Positions 43,412 through 51,818 of a stretch of DNA of 51,818 nucleotides are shown piece by piece. The notes under the pieces are model-generated. The model was given only the letters and a program-made list of their open reading frames with translations, was not told the origin of the DNA and did no database searches. Numbering within the stretch: the stretch's first letter is position 1; each line of letters starts with the position of its first letter. Source of the stretch: Belliella alkalica (GTDB lineage Bacteria; Bacteroidota; Bacteroidia; Cytophagales; Cyclobacteriaceae); contig NZ_JAKZGO010000025.1 in the NCBI RefSeq assembly GCF_022549785.1, positions 1 to 51,818 of the forward strand, in the 5' to 3' direction. The translations under genes were made by a program, and so were the position numbers.

Positions 43412-43507
43412 GACATATTAAGGGTGAGGTGATTTGCAATTAATTAAGGGAGGATCTGGACACACCAAACCCTCCCTGTATGTCAAAATTAGAGAATTAA
43501 TTATTCA

Positions 43508-44593
43508 TTATGGCTTCTCAGCTTCAATTATAGTTTGAATCTCAGTTTGTGTCAATGCCTTATTGAATATTCTCAATTCATCTATCAAACTTTGTGTAGA
43601 AAGGTGTCCCCACTCTGAAAATCTCGGAGCCCCTGAACCTACCGACAAAAGATCACATCCTGTCCAATCAATTCCTGAAAAAGAACCTTGGCTTACGACC
43701 TCACCATCTAAGTAGACAGCTACATTTGAACCTGAAATTGAAAAAGCGATGTGTACCCATTCATTTTTGCTTGGGTCAATATCTGCTGCCGCTCCACCGT
43801 CAAACCAGTTGTCGCCAGAACCATTTCCAACATTCAATTTTATCCTTTGCATAGACCCTGCTGCTTCCCTAAACAATCTAAATCCATGATTTCTAAAATT
43901 TTGGTTGGTAGGATTATTTGGATCTGGTGGCCCCATCACCAAAATACCTGCTCTATCAGGACTAGGATTAACTTTGTACCAAAACACAGCTGAGAACTCG
44001 TCATTAGTAAGACCAGTGGTAGGAAGTGTCAAATAACCACTGCTACTACCTTGATACGCTCTTCCTACGACACCAGCTGTAGCAAAACCTGGAGACCCGA
44101 CGATCGTTGCTTCTTCTACACTTACTAGCTCAAGGTAATCACCATCAAATGGAAGGTAGAAAACTTCATTGTCATAAACTGGCGAATATGGCTCTACTTT
44201 TTCGAAGTTAACAGTTTCTGTGGTGGATTTCCCTGAAAGATCTTTTGCTTCGATCACAAGTACATGATTCCCATTTCCCAATTGCTCATGGACAAAAGTT
44301 TTTACAAATCTTCTATAATCAAGAAATTCACTAACCTGAAGGATTTCTGTTCCATTTAATCTTACTACTACTGATTCTATTTCGATATCGTCAGACACCA
44401 CAAAATTGATATTTAATGTAGTTGTTTCATCAGGAACTCTGATCTGGGTTCCTTCTAGAGGGAAATTTATCACTACTGTAGGAGCTGCCTCATCAGAACC
44501 AGGAGCTACGGGTACGATATCATCTGTGTATGTTCCATCGCATCCAAAGGCTATCAAACCCAATGCAATTAGATATATATTTAATTTTTTCAT
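43508..44593 (-). CDS. LamG/concanavalin-type glycan-binding lipoprotein
   Basis: 361 residues from ATG at 44593; a TTG 24 bases upstream would lengthen the signal. The lipoprotein signal MKKLNIYLIALGLIAFGC is clean. A bacterial Ig-like domain follows (PTVVINFPLEGTQI, VSDDIEIESVVVRLNGTEI), and then a LamG-like jellyroll at ~150-360 (VAVYLDGEVVSQGSF, STQSLIDELRIFNKALTQTE). In position and architecture it is the SusE/F-like surface glycan-binding protein of the locus. It lies seven bases after the annotated upstream frame of susD and is surely co-transcribed. The glycan specificity is inferred from the neighbouring enzymes. Confidence 0.88.
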   Translation of the reverse strand: MKKLNIYLIALGLIAFGCDGTYTDDIVPVAPGSDEAAPTVVINFPLEGTQIRVPDETTTLNINFVVSDDIEIESVVVRLNGTEILQVSEFLDYRRFVKTFVHEQLGNGNHVLVIEAKDLSGKSTTETVNFEKVEPYSPVYDNEVFYLPFDGDYLELVSVEEATIVGSPGFATAGVVGRAYQGSSSGYLTLPTTGLTNDEFSAVFWYKVNPSPDRAGILVMGPPDPNNPTNQNFRNHGFRLFREAAGSMQRIKLNVGNGSGDNWFDGGAAADIDPSKNEWVHIAFSISGSNVAVYLDGEVVSQGSFSGIDWTGCDLLSVGSGAPRFSEWGHLSTQSLIDELRIFNKALTQTEIQTIIEAEKP

Positions 44594-44624
44594 TTTTAGT
44601 TTCTTTAGGTTTTTCAATCAACAC

Positions 44625-46169
44625 TTAACCTTGAGGAGTATCACCAGTCAATTGAGGTAATATATCTACTTGCTCCAATGGATATGGCAAGTATTTATGG
44701 ATACTCTGCTGGAAATTTCTGCCACCAAAATTCAATTCACTTCCTCTATCATATCTCATCAGATCATAGAATCTGATACCCCATTCCATACCAAACTCTG
44801 CAAATTTCTCATCCAGAACTACATCGAGTGTAACAGTACTTACAGGTCCCAAACCAGCTCTACTTCTTACAAGATTAACCGCCTCAGCTGCTGACAAGGA
44901 TGATGAGTTGGCTCCATTGACAATAGCTTCAGCATGCATGAGAAGAATCTCAGAATACCTGATCACAGTCAAGTTTTTATTTGTTCCATAAGTAAATCTT
45001 CCTGGGGTAAGCTGGTTACTTGGAAGATAATGCTTTCCGCTCATGAAGTTATACCTTGGGTGGTTGTTGAATACATCTCCGTCAGGAGTAACATTGGAAA
45101 TCCAAGAAGGTAAATTTGCATAGTTTGGATCTGATTCGATTTCAGCAATTCCATCTGGGGTAAAGATCACAGTCGTTTCCAATCGGGTTCTTTCATTTCT
45201 ATCTAGCATAAACTTGACGTATTTTGAAGTGGGTGCCCAGAAACCCCATCCTGTAGAAGCCCCTGCTCTTGCCGGAGTCCAACTAGAAGGTCCAAAAAAT
45301 GAGAAATTATATTCAGTAACTGTACCTGTTGCTGTACCAAAATCAGAATACTGGAATTCTAGAACATTTTCTCTGTTTAACTTTCCCGGTATTTTGAACA
45401 ATTCATAATAGTCAGACTCTAAGGCAAACTGGTTTGAACTGATAATTTGACTGGTGGCATCTGCTACTCCCTGCCAGTTTTTCATTTCCAAATTTGCTTG
45501 TGCCTTTATCGCCAATGCAGTTGCTCTTGTCATTCCACCTCTGATATCAGATCTCTGGTTAGGATGTACATTTGGCAACAAAGGAATTGCTTGATCCATC
45601 TGTGTCGAGATATAAGTCATTACCTCTTCAAAATTAGATAACTCCACGTCAAACAAAGCTGTAGGCTGAGAGCTTTCAGGAATCAATATCGTTCCCCAAA
45701 GTTTGGCCAATTGGAGCAACTCAAAAGCTTTCATCACTTTGATTTCGGCAATATACTGCTCAGCAGTAGCGGAACTTGCACCTGCTTCTTGGTACTTTCT
45801 GATTTCTTCCATTGCGCCATTCCAATAAAGAATATCCGTGTAAAGGTTCAGCCAAGAAGAATTGTACATCCAGAAATTCCTGTCATATCTGAACATATCT
45901 GTTTCGGTAAGAGGAAACTGATCGCCCGCAGGTGTCACATCATCTCCCCTTACACTTAATGTTGGAAATGTTTCCCATTGTAAATCGTACAATTCGGCAT
46001 AAGCTCCATATAATAACAGAATCATGTTTTCAGACTGTGAATAATCTGTCTCTTCTGCAATAACTTGATTTTGTAAAGGCTGATCCAATTTATCAGAGCA
46101 GGAGGATAAACTCAAAATTCCTGCAAAAATGATTGCCATTCCACTTTTTATATATTTAATATTTTTCAT
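44625..46169 (-). CDS. SusD/RagB-family nutrient-binding lipoprotein
   Basis: 514 residues. The lipoprotein signal ends SSCSD (Cys near residue 24). The helical TPR-like scaffold of SusD proteins follows, with AEIKVMKAFELLQLAKLWG near 145 and the C-terminal signature VIRYSEILLMHAEAIVNG followed by AVNLVRSRAGL. It forms the lid over the SusC transporter and captures oligosaccharide at the cell surface. It lies 15 bases downstream of susC. Given the GH144 and GH3 genes, the ligand is likely a beta-1,2-glucan fragment. Confidence 0.94.
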   Translation of the reverse strand: MKNIKYIKSGMAIIFAGILSLSSCSDKLDQPLQNQVIAEETDYSQSENMILLLYGAYAELYDLQWETFPTLSVRGDDVTPAGDQFPLTETDMFRYDRNFWMYNSSWLNLYTDILYWNGAMEEIRKYQEAGASSATAEQYIAEIKVMKAFELLQLAKLWGTILIPESSQPTALFDVELSNFEEVMTYISTQMDQAIPLLPNVHPNQRSDIRGGMTRATALAIKAQANLEMKNWQGVADATSQIISSNQFALESDYYELFKIPGKLNRENVLEFQYSDFGTATGTVTEYNFSFFGPSSWTPARAGASTGWGFWAPTSKYVKFMLDRNERTRLETTVIFTPDGIAEIESDPNYANLPSWISNVTPDGDVFNNHPRYNFMSGKHYLPSNQLTPGRFTYGTNKNLTVIRYSEILLMHAEAIVNGANSSSLSAAEAVNLVRSRAGLGPVSTVTLDVVLDEKFAEFGMEWGIRFYDLMRYDRGSELNFGGRNFQQSIHKYLPYPLEQVDILPQLTGDTPQG

Positions 46170-46184
46170 GATATGTCTCCCTTC

Positions 46185-49100
46185 TTAAAATTTAACATTT
46201 AATCCTACTGTATAAACTGCAGGGATTGGATAAACTTCTCTATCTATACCATTGGCAACTTCTGGATTGAAACCATTGTAATTAAACAAAGTCAATGGTC
46301 TTTCTGCAGTAAAGGAAATTCTTGTTTCAGGCATCTGCAATCCGAAAAGAGGTTTGTCAATTATAGAATAGGAAACCCTTACATTTTGGATTCTAAAATA
46401 TGACCCATCTTCAACAAAATAACTGCTCATATTTTGATTCCAACCTTTTCTCAATCCTGCTGCTGAAGGATATAAATTTGATGTGCCTTCACCTCTCCAA
46501 AGATTGTCTGCCAAATTCGCATCGATATTGGTATCATTTGTAAAGATCATTTCCCCTCTTTTTCTGTTAAGAATACTAAATCCTGACTGACCCTGAAACA
46601 ATGCAGAAAAGTCCCAATTCTTGTATCTAAAGCCAGCATTGAAACCATACGTCAATTCTGGAAGGAAAGAACCCAACACTGTTCTATCCAAATCATTGAT
46701 AATCCCATCACCATTCAAATCCTTAAACCTAAAATCTCCAGGTTGAATGTTATTCTCTGCAATAAATTCCTGTGTGTATCCACTGTTGTTTATTTCAGCT
46801 TGATTTTGGAAAACTCCATCTACTTCATATCCGAAAAAAGCTTCGAATGGCTGTCCAACAATGGATCTCTGACGAAACTCAGCTGATCCACCATCCAAAT
46901 ATTGAGGTCCACCAAGGCTCAAAACTGAGTTTTTCAAAGTAGCTAAGTTACCTGAGACATAATAGGAGAAGTTTTCTGTCACTTGGTCATTCCATCCTAA
47001 AGTAACTTCAAGACCTTTGTTACGGATTTCTCCAACACTTCTTCTTTCCGTTGCCCTAAATACCGGAGGAATAATATTCACTGCAAGATTTCTAGTATCT
47101 CTGATAAAGTAATCTGCATCCAAGGTTAATTTGTCATTTAAGAATCTTGCATTGATCCCGATATTGGTTTCAACGGTAGTCTCCCATCTGTCAATCAAAT
47201 CAAAGGTAGGATTGAGTCTTCTTCCAAAAACCAATGCATTATTGAGTGCTACACTATTCTGACCGTAAGTAGGACGCCCTACAGCCGGGTTGATAGCATC
47301 ATTACCTAATTGCCCCCAAGAACCTCTCAGCTTCAAGAAATCTATCCCTCTGACATTGAAAAAACTCTCTGAGGTCAAAACCCATCCAGCACCAAAAGTT
47401 GCGAAATTTCCCCATTTCTCTTGGAACTTGTTGTTTCCATCTCTTCTTAATGTCGCATAGAGCAAATATCTATCGTCATAATTGTAGGCCACCCTACCGA
47501 AGTATGACATAAAGTTTAGACTAGCACCTCCATCACCTATTCCATTTAGATTGAAGTTGGTGGAATTTGAAAGATACCAAAACTCTTCTTGGTCTCTATT
47601 AGGCTCAGGATTTAGACCTTGGCCTGCTGCAAATAAAACCTCGTTGTATTCAGATCGAAATGATTGTCCAAGGACTACAGTAAAATCATGCTTTCCAAAC
47701 CCATCTGTATAAGTGAAGAAGTTATCTATTATTTGGTTATATGCAGCAAAATTTCTTCTGCTCATTCCTGACTGATTTTCAGTAACACCATCATTATATG
47801 CAAAACTCATATTTCTTGCATTAACCACTTCAATGTTATAATTATAAGCAGTCCTGAATTTCAATTTGTTTGGAATAATTTCAAAATCTGCAAAGAAATT
47901 ACCCATTACTTTTGCAACATGATTTCTTCTGTCAGTGTATAACAAGCTGTAGTATGGGTTTTGGTTATTTCTATAGCCTATTTGTTGGGCATTGGATAGA
48001 CCAAAAGGTTCGGCTGCAGTATTCAACTGATCATATACCGGAAGTATAGGCACTGCAAAATATGATCTAAACCAAGCACCATTATCTGCATTGAATTGTC
48101 TAGCAGTACTGATGTTTACATTACCTCCCACAGATAGCCAATCTCTTAAATCAGAATCTAATTTCACTCTGAAATTCAGCCTTTTATATTCATTTCTTGT
48201 TTCATTCAACAATCCCTGCTGTTCGAAATAACTACCTCCAATCGAGTATCTGGTTTTTTCACCACCTCCATTAAAAGTCAATGAATGATTTTGAATAGAT
48301 GCCGGACTCATGACCTCAGAATACCAATCTGTATTTACATCTGGCAGACTTGGATCAATCCTGCTTCTTCCATATCGTTGGATTGCATTGTTTACAAAAG
48401 CAATATCTGCTGCACTGCCAGTCTCATTAACATACCCAACATATTGTTGTGCATTAGCCATTTTCAATACATTCTGAGGATTCTGAATCCCAACATAACC
48501 ATCATAGATTATCTCTGGTTTTTGGTTATATTTTCCAGACTTGGTTTCGATCAAAACTACACCATTGGCAGCTCTTACCCCATAAATCGCAGCAGCAGAA
48601 GCATCTTTTAATATATTGATAGTCTCAATATCTCCTGGGTTAAGGAAATCAATATTGTCAAAAAACATCCCATCTACAACATAAAGAGGTGCTCCACCCC
48701 CTTCGAATGAACCTACACCTCTGACACGAACTGTTGGAGAAGCACCAGGTGCACCATTGGAAACTATCTGAACACCTGCTACCCTACCTTGCAAAGATTG
48801 CATGGCTTGAGCATTTGGCGTTTTCACAATATCCTCTGTCTTTACAGTAGATATAGATGAAGTCAAATCCCTTTCTTTGATGGTACCATACCCGATCACT
48901 ACCACTTCATCCAAGGAAGTTTGATCTTCAAGCATCTCTACATTGATAGTATCTGAATTACCTACTACAAATCGTTGCTTTTCGAAACCTACAAATGAAA
49001 ACACCAATGCCTGACCCTCCTCTACTTCAATGGAATAATTCCCATCTATATCTGTAACAGTTCCATTGGTAGTCCCTTCAATAACTATCGTCACACCTGG

Positions 49101-49544
49101 AAGAGGTTCGCCGGTACCATCAATAACAGTTCCTTTTACAGTTATTTTTTCTAAAATTGGAATAACAGAACTTGAATTTTTCCTGTCCTTTCTGACATCA
49201 ATACTATTGTTGACTTGTCGGAATGAAAGTGAAGTTTGCTTAGCTACTTCTACAAGAAATGATTCTACTGTGCCTGCACGCTTCGAAATGGTAATTTCTG
49301 TATCAAGTTTGATATCCTTCCTGTCAAAAGAAAAATTATAAGGCGTGAGACTTTCAACTTGATTGAAGAATTGACCAAGGCTTTGACCTCCATTTTTGAG
49401 TTCGATGCTCACTTTGTCTATAGACTTATATTGTCCATTGGCAGCTGTGGCAAGAACAAAATTGAGCGTCAACAATTGAAATGCAAATCCATATATAAAA
49501 TATTTGGAAAACATATAAATGACTTTTGTTAAATTTATTTTCAT
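46185..49544 (-). CDS. SusC/RagA-type TonB-dependent transporter with STN domain
   Basis: 1119 residues. A signal peptide (to about 37) is followed by an STN signalling domain (~45-115), a CarboxypepD_reg-like beta domain (~135-205), a DEVVVIGYG box, a plug (~222-335, with GAPLYVVDGMFF and IETINILKDASAAAIYGVRA) and a ~780-residue outer-membrane barrel ending in LNVKF. It imports oligosaccharide with TonB energy. The STN domain means it should signal inward through the FecR protein encoded just upstream. ATG at 49544; a 152-base spacer with two hairpins separates it from fecR. Confidence 0.95.
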   Translation of the reverse strand: MKINLTKVIYMFSKYFIYGFAFQLLTLNFVLATAANGQYKSIDKVSIELKNGGQSLGQFFNQVESLTPYNFSFDRKDIKLDTEITISKRAGTVESFLVEVAKQTSLSFRQVNNSIDVRKDRKNSSSVIPILEKITVKGTVIDGTGEPLPGVTIVIEGTTNGTVTDIDGNYSIEVEEGQALVFSFVGFEKQRFVVGNSDTINVEMLEDQTSLDEVVVIGYGTIKERDLTSSISTVKTEDIVKTPNAQAMQSLQGRVAGVQIVSNGAPGASPTVRVRGVGSFEGGGAPLYVVDGMFFDNIDFLNPGDIETINILKDASAAAIYGVRAANGVVLIETKSGKYNQKPEIIYDGYVGIQNPQNVLKMANAQQYVGYVNETGSAADIAFVNNAIQRYGRSRIDPSLPDVNTDWYSEVMSPASIQNHSLTFNGGGEKTRYSIGGSYFEQQGLLNETRNEYKRLNFRVKLDSDLRDWLSVGGNVNISTARQFNADNGAWFRSYFAVPILPVYDQLNTAAEPFGLSNAQQIGYRNNQNPYYSLLYTDRRNHVAKVMGNFFADFEIIPNKLKFRTAYNYNIEVVNARNMSFAYNDGVTENQSGMSRRNFAAYNQIIDNFFTYTDGFGKHDFTVVLGQSFRSEYNEVLFAAGQGLNPEPNRDQEEFWYLSNSTNFNLNGIGDGGASLNFMSYFGRVAYNYDDRYLLYATLRRDGNNKFQEKWGNFATFGAGWVLTSESFFNVRGIDFLKLRGSWGQLGNDAINPAVGRPTYGQNSVALNNALVFGRRLNPTFDLIDRWETTVETNIGINARFLNDKLTLDADYFIRDTRNLAVNIIPPVFRATERRSVGEIRNKGLEVTLGWNDQVTENFSYYVSGNLATLKNSVLSLGGPQYLDGGSAEFRQRSIVGQPFEAFFGYEVDGVFQNQAEINNSGYTQEFIAENNIQPGDFRFKDLNGDGIINDLDRTVLGSFLPELTYGFNAGFRYKNWDFSALFQGQSGFSILNRKRGEMIFTNDTNIDANLADNLWRGEGTSNLYPSAAGLRKGWNQNMSSYFVEDGSYFRIQNVRVSYSIIDKPLFGLQMPETRISFTAERPLTLFNYNGFNPEVANGIDREVYPIPAVYTVGLNVKF

Positions 49545-49587
49545 ATTTTAATGGTTTATTGAATTGAACGATTCGATAACTCGGTTT

Positions 49588-49663
49588 GCAGATAATTCCA
49601 TTCCCCAATGTTGCTTATCTGCCAAACCCAATTCCGGTCAGTAGATACCTGTATCTGCTGACC
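49588..49663. promoter_or_regulatory. Two hairpins in the fecR-susC spacer
   Basis: GCAGATAA (49588-49595) pairs with TTATCTGC (49615-49622). GGTCAGTAGATA (49636-49647) pairs with TATCTGCTGACC (49652-49663) with one mismatch and a 4-base loop. Both lie in the spacer upstream of susC. A T-rich run sits on the wrong side for a minus-strand terminator, so the structures may be an RNA processing or attenuation signal, or operator dyads. The second is the stronger. Confidence 0.5.
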
Positions 49664-49696
49664 TTCTTTTTTGTATTTTCTTATCTTTTCATAGTA

Positions 49697-50719
49697 CTAA
49701 AATTTGATTTCCACTTGTTTATCTTTTATTTTAAAATCAAAATGCTCTACATAAGACATGCTTTTGAGTACAACTTCCAAGGATTGATTCTGATACTCGC
49801 CAGAAAACCCCCAAACTACACCGGTAGAATTGATCAATTTGATATTTACTCCATACCATTCTTCCAGTTTTTCTTTCACTTCCTCCAGCGAGTTGTTGTA
49901 AAATATTAACCTCCCTTCTTTCCATGATAAAACTGCCAAAGAATCAAAGTTTTTTACTTCATAAATATTATCAACCCAATTGATGATTATTTCTTCACTT
50001 GGATATAAAATCATTTTTTCAATCTCTATTTTCAAATCATCCACTTCTACTTTTCCTGTCAAGAGCGATATCTTTACATATCCCTCCTCTTTGGTATTGA
50101 TATTAAATGAAGTCCCAAGGGCAGTTGTAATACTATTCTTAGAAATCACTTTGAAGGGCTTTTCTTCGTCTTTGGCTACATCAAAAAAACCTTCTCCAAT
50201 GAGCTCTACTACTCTAGTAGTATCAGAAAAAATCTCCGGAAAAATCAATTTACTATTGGTATTTAACCATACCCTTGTCCCATCAGGCAGCGTAAAACTC
50301 AGTTTTTCTCCTACTCCAGCCTTCTTTTCAATGAACAGGATCTCTTTTGCTTCTGGTAAAGAATAATTCCAAGAATAAAAGGACCAAGAAATCAATACTG
50401 CGAAAATGAAAATGGCTGCAACCCTAGAAAACTGCTTGAGATTAAACCATCTAAATATGCTTTTTTTCTCAACTAAATCGGCATCGTGTATTGCGGTCTC
50501 TTTTAGTATTTTTGTTAGAATATCTTTCTTTAATGCTTCATTAGGGATTTTATCTTCAAACTTCAACCCACTTATTAATTCCCTCGCTTCTTTAAAAGCA
50601 GGTAATGCTTCTGGATTAGATTCCAACCAATTTTTCCAATAAATCTCTAGCTCTTCATTAGGTGATTTGACCCACTTAACAAATTCGGGATTCATTAAAA
50701 AACTTTCTTTCGTATACAT
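49697..50719 (-). CDS. FecR-family anti-sigma factor
   Basis: 340 residues. A cytoplasmic N-terminal region (~1-95; PEFVKWVKSPNEELEIYWKN, the usual sigma-binding DUF4880-like segment) is followed by one membrane helix (~97-117), a periplasmic FecR domain (~130-225; LPDGTRVWLNTNSKLIFPE, GEGFFDVAKDEEKPFKV, ALGTSFNI) and a DUF4974 domain (~270-338; RLIFYNNSLEEVKEKLEEWY). It should hold an ECF sigma factor until SusC's STN domain reports substrate. The sigma gene that usually sits just upstream is absent from the window. ATG at 50719. Confidence 0.93.
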   Translation of the reverse strand: MYTKESFLMNPEFVKWVKSPNEELEIYWKNWLESNPEALPAFKEARELISGLKFEDKIPNEALKKDILTKILKETAIHDADLVEKKSIFRWFNLKQFSRVAAIFIFAVLISWSFYSWNYSLPEAKEILFIEKKAGVGEKLSFTLPDGTRVWLNTNSKLIFPEIFSDTTRVVELIGEGFFDVAKDEEKPFKVISKNSITTALGTSFNINTKEEGYVKISLLTGKVEVDDLKIEIEKMILYPSEEIIINWVDNIYEVKNFDSLAVLSWKEGRLIFYNNSLEEVKEKLEEWYGVNIKLINSTGVVWGFSGEYQNQSLEVVLKSMSYVEHFDFKIKDKQVEIKF

Positions 50720-50844
50720 TTATAAATAGGCTTTGAGTTGTCTTACAAATAGTAAAGGCAAAAAAGTCAAAAATGACACCTCTATTTTTTAAGAATTTTT
50801 AAGATTTTTTCAAAACAATTAATAAAAGGCAAAAAAGATAAGAA

Positions 50845-51818
50845 ATCAGGGCTAACGCCTCTCGTGGTGTACGGGAATCTCATTTTACTACGAAGATTGC
50901 AGGGCTACGCCCCTATTTGGATGGCAAGATTTTTTGAAAGGATGAAAATGTTTGAGATTTGCCATTTTTTAAAAAGTTAGAGGTAAATAAGATAAAAGCA
51001 ATAAGGTTTTAGTTTTAATCCTGAACTCAGGTTCTAACCAGTCAATAATTATCCTGTGACTGACCTTTGGGGGCGTAGCCATTATTTCTTAGTAAAAAAA
51101 TTAATGTTAAATGATACCATCGGGGGCGTAGCCTACTTTTCTTCGTAGAAAAATTTGGACCGATTGATATCCTGAGGGGCGTAGCCCTGATTTATGAAAG
51201 CATCATGATTTGAATTGAGATTTCAGGGCTAACGCCCCTCGTGGTGTACGGGAATCTCATTTTACTACGAAGATCGCAGGGCTATGCCCCTATTTGGATG
51301 GCAAGATTTTTTAAAAGGATTAAAATGTTTGAGATTTGCCATTTTATAAAAAGTTAGAGGTAAATAAGATAAAAGCAATAAGTTTTAGTTTCAATCCTGA
51401 ACTCAGATTCTAACCTGTCAATAATTATCCTGCGACTGACCTTTGGGGGTGTAGCCATTATTTCTTCGTAGAAAAATTAATGTTATATGATACCATCGGG
51501 GGCATAGCCCACTTTTCTTCGTAGAAAAATTTGCACCGATTGATATCCCGAGGGGCGTAGCCCTGATTTATGAAAGCATCATGATTTGAATTGAGATTTC
51601 AGGGCTAACGCCCCTCCTGGAAGAGGATGGCTCCGTTTTGCTACGAAGATTAAAGGGCTACGCCCCTTAATTTGGATACGCAGGTTATTGATTTTTAAAA
51701 AACTGTATGTTTTCTTGCTGAATTTAAAAAAACCAAAAATACTCATAAATACATTTGGGTTACTCTTGGGGGCGTAGCCCACTTTTCTTCGTCAAAAAAT
51801 TTGTACCGAATGTTGTCT
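50845..51818. repeat. Tandem ~376-bp TIR-bounded repeat units with GGGCTACGCCCC motifs, to right edge
   Basis: The block CAGGGCTAACGCC starts at 50847, 51224 and 51600, so the period is 377 and 376 bases. Copies one and two are nearly identical; copy three matches for ~85 bases, then diverges or is internally deleted. Each complete unit begins ATCAGGGCTAACGCC and ends with GGGGCGTAGCCCTGAT (to ~51191 and ~51567), an inverted repeat pair. The core GGGGCGTAGCC, in either orientation, occurs about 13 times from 50847 to 51780, often beside CTACGAAGA or TCTTCGTAG. No gene is supported; the short frame at 51579-51782 only translates the repeats. The fecR promoter should lie in 50720-50845. Confidence 0.85.

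Noticed and set aside
50845-51600. Possible CRISPR array or IS element
   Set aside because: The repeat period is ~376 bases with near-identical content throughout, no short repeat/unique spacer alternation, and no transposase frame.
51579-51782. 67-codon open frame on the minus strand at the right edge
   Set aside because: It only translates the GGGCTACGCCCC-type repeats (giving pieces such as GGALALKS), has no start context and no family resemblance.

Overview
The window reads as a chromosome segment of an AT-rich member of the Bacteroidota, most likely Cytophagales and probably close to Cyclobacteriaceae (inference). The signs are a SusC/SusD pair with a FecR anti-sigma factor, a BlaI/BlaR1-TonB pair, a split transketolase, PD40-OmpA, DUF1573 and YtxH proteins, and few recognisable Shine-Dalgarno sites. 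No rRNA, tRNA or CRISPR array was seen.

Layout. Positions 1-1100 are a decaying accessory patch: the N-terminus of a tyrosine recombinase running off the left edge, a stub of a RhuM-like protein, and a frameshifted C-terminus of a Fic protein. Positions 1221-5994 are a five-gene minus-strand operon (FAH hydrolase, M23 peptidase, thiol peroxidase, transketolase N and C halves) ending at a clear terminator. Positions 6000-9200 hold a MITE-like repeat, a FAD dehydrogenase, a heptamer array and tryptophan 2,3-dioxygenase, which faces a glutaryl-CoA dehydrogenase; both belong to tryptophan catabolism. Positions 10.6-25.4 kb are mostly housekeeping and envelope genes: YtxH, DUF1573, trpS, acyl-CoA ligase and dehydrogenase, an M28 peptidase, an operon of deoxyhypusine-synthase-like enzyme, OmpA protein and thioesterase, an OmpH-like lipoprotein and a histone-deacetylase-family enzyme. 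Positions 25.5-37.6 kb carry an AlbA_2 protein, a four-helix membrane protein, a desaturase, BlaI with a giant M56-TonB protein, a ureohydrolase, SixA, topoisomerase I and a sirtuin.

Positions 37.7-50.7 kb are a minus-strand polysaccharide utilization locus: fecR - susC (with STN domain) - susD - LamG lipoprotein - GH144 - GH144 - GH3. The enzyme set points to beta-1,2-glucan (two endo-beta-1,2-glucanase-family lipoproteins and a beta-glucosidase). The sigma factor normally found directly upstream of fecR is not there. Its place is taken by about 1 kb of tandem TIR-bounded units of about 376 bp, full of a short GGGCTACGCCCC-type motif in both orientations, reaching the right edge.

Intergenic space is rich in structure: many strong intrinsic terminators, TCTNNNN heptamer tracts abutting stop codons, an ATTGTAGATTTTA inverted-repeat family at two gene ends, a 30-bp perfect palindrome and a possible MITE. 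I found no unmistakably new complete multi-gene system. The strongest leads are the right-edge repeat array, the PUL with its orphan FecR, and the M56-TonB-plug chimera.
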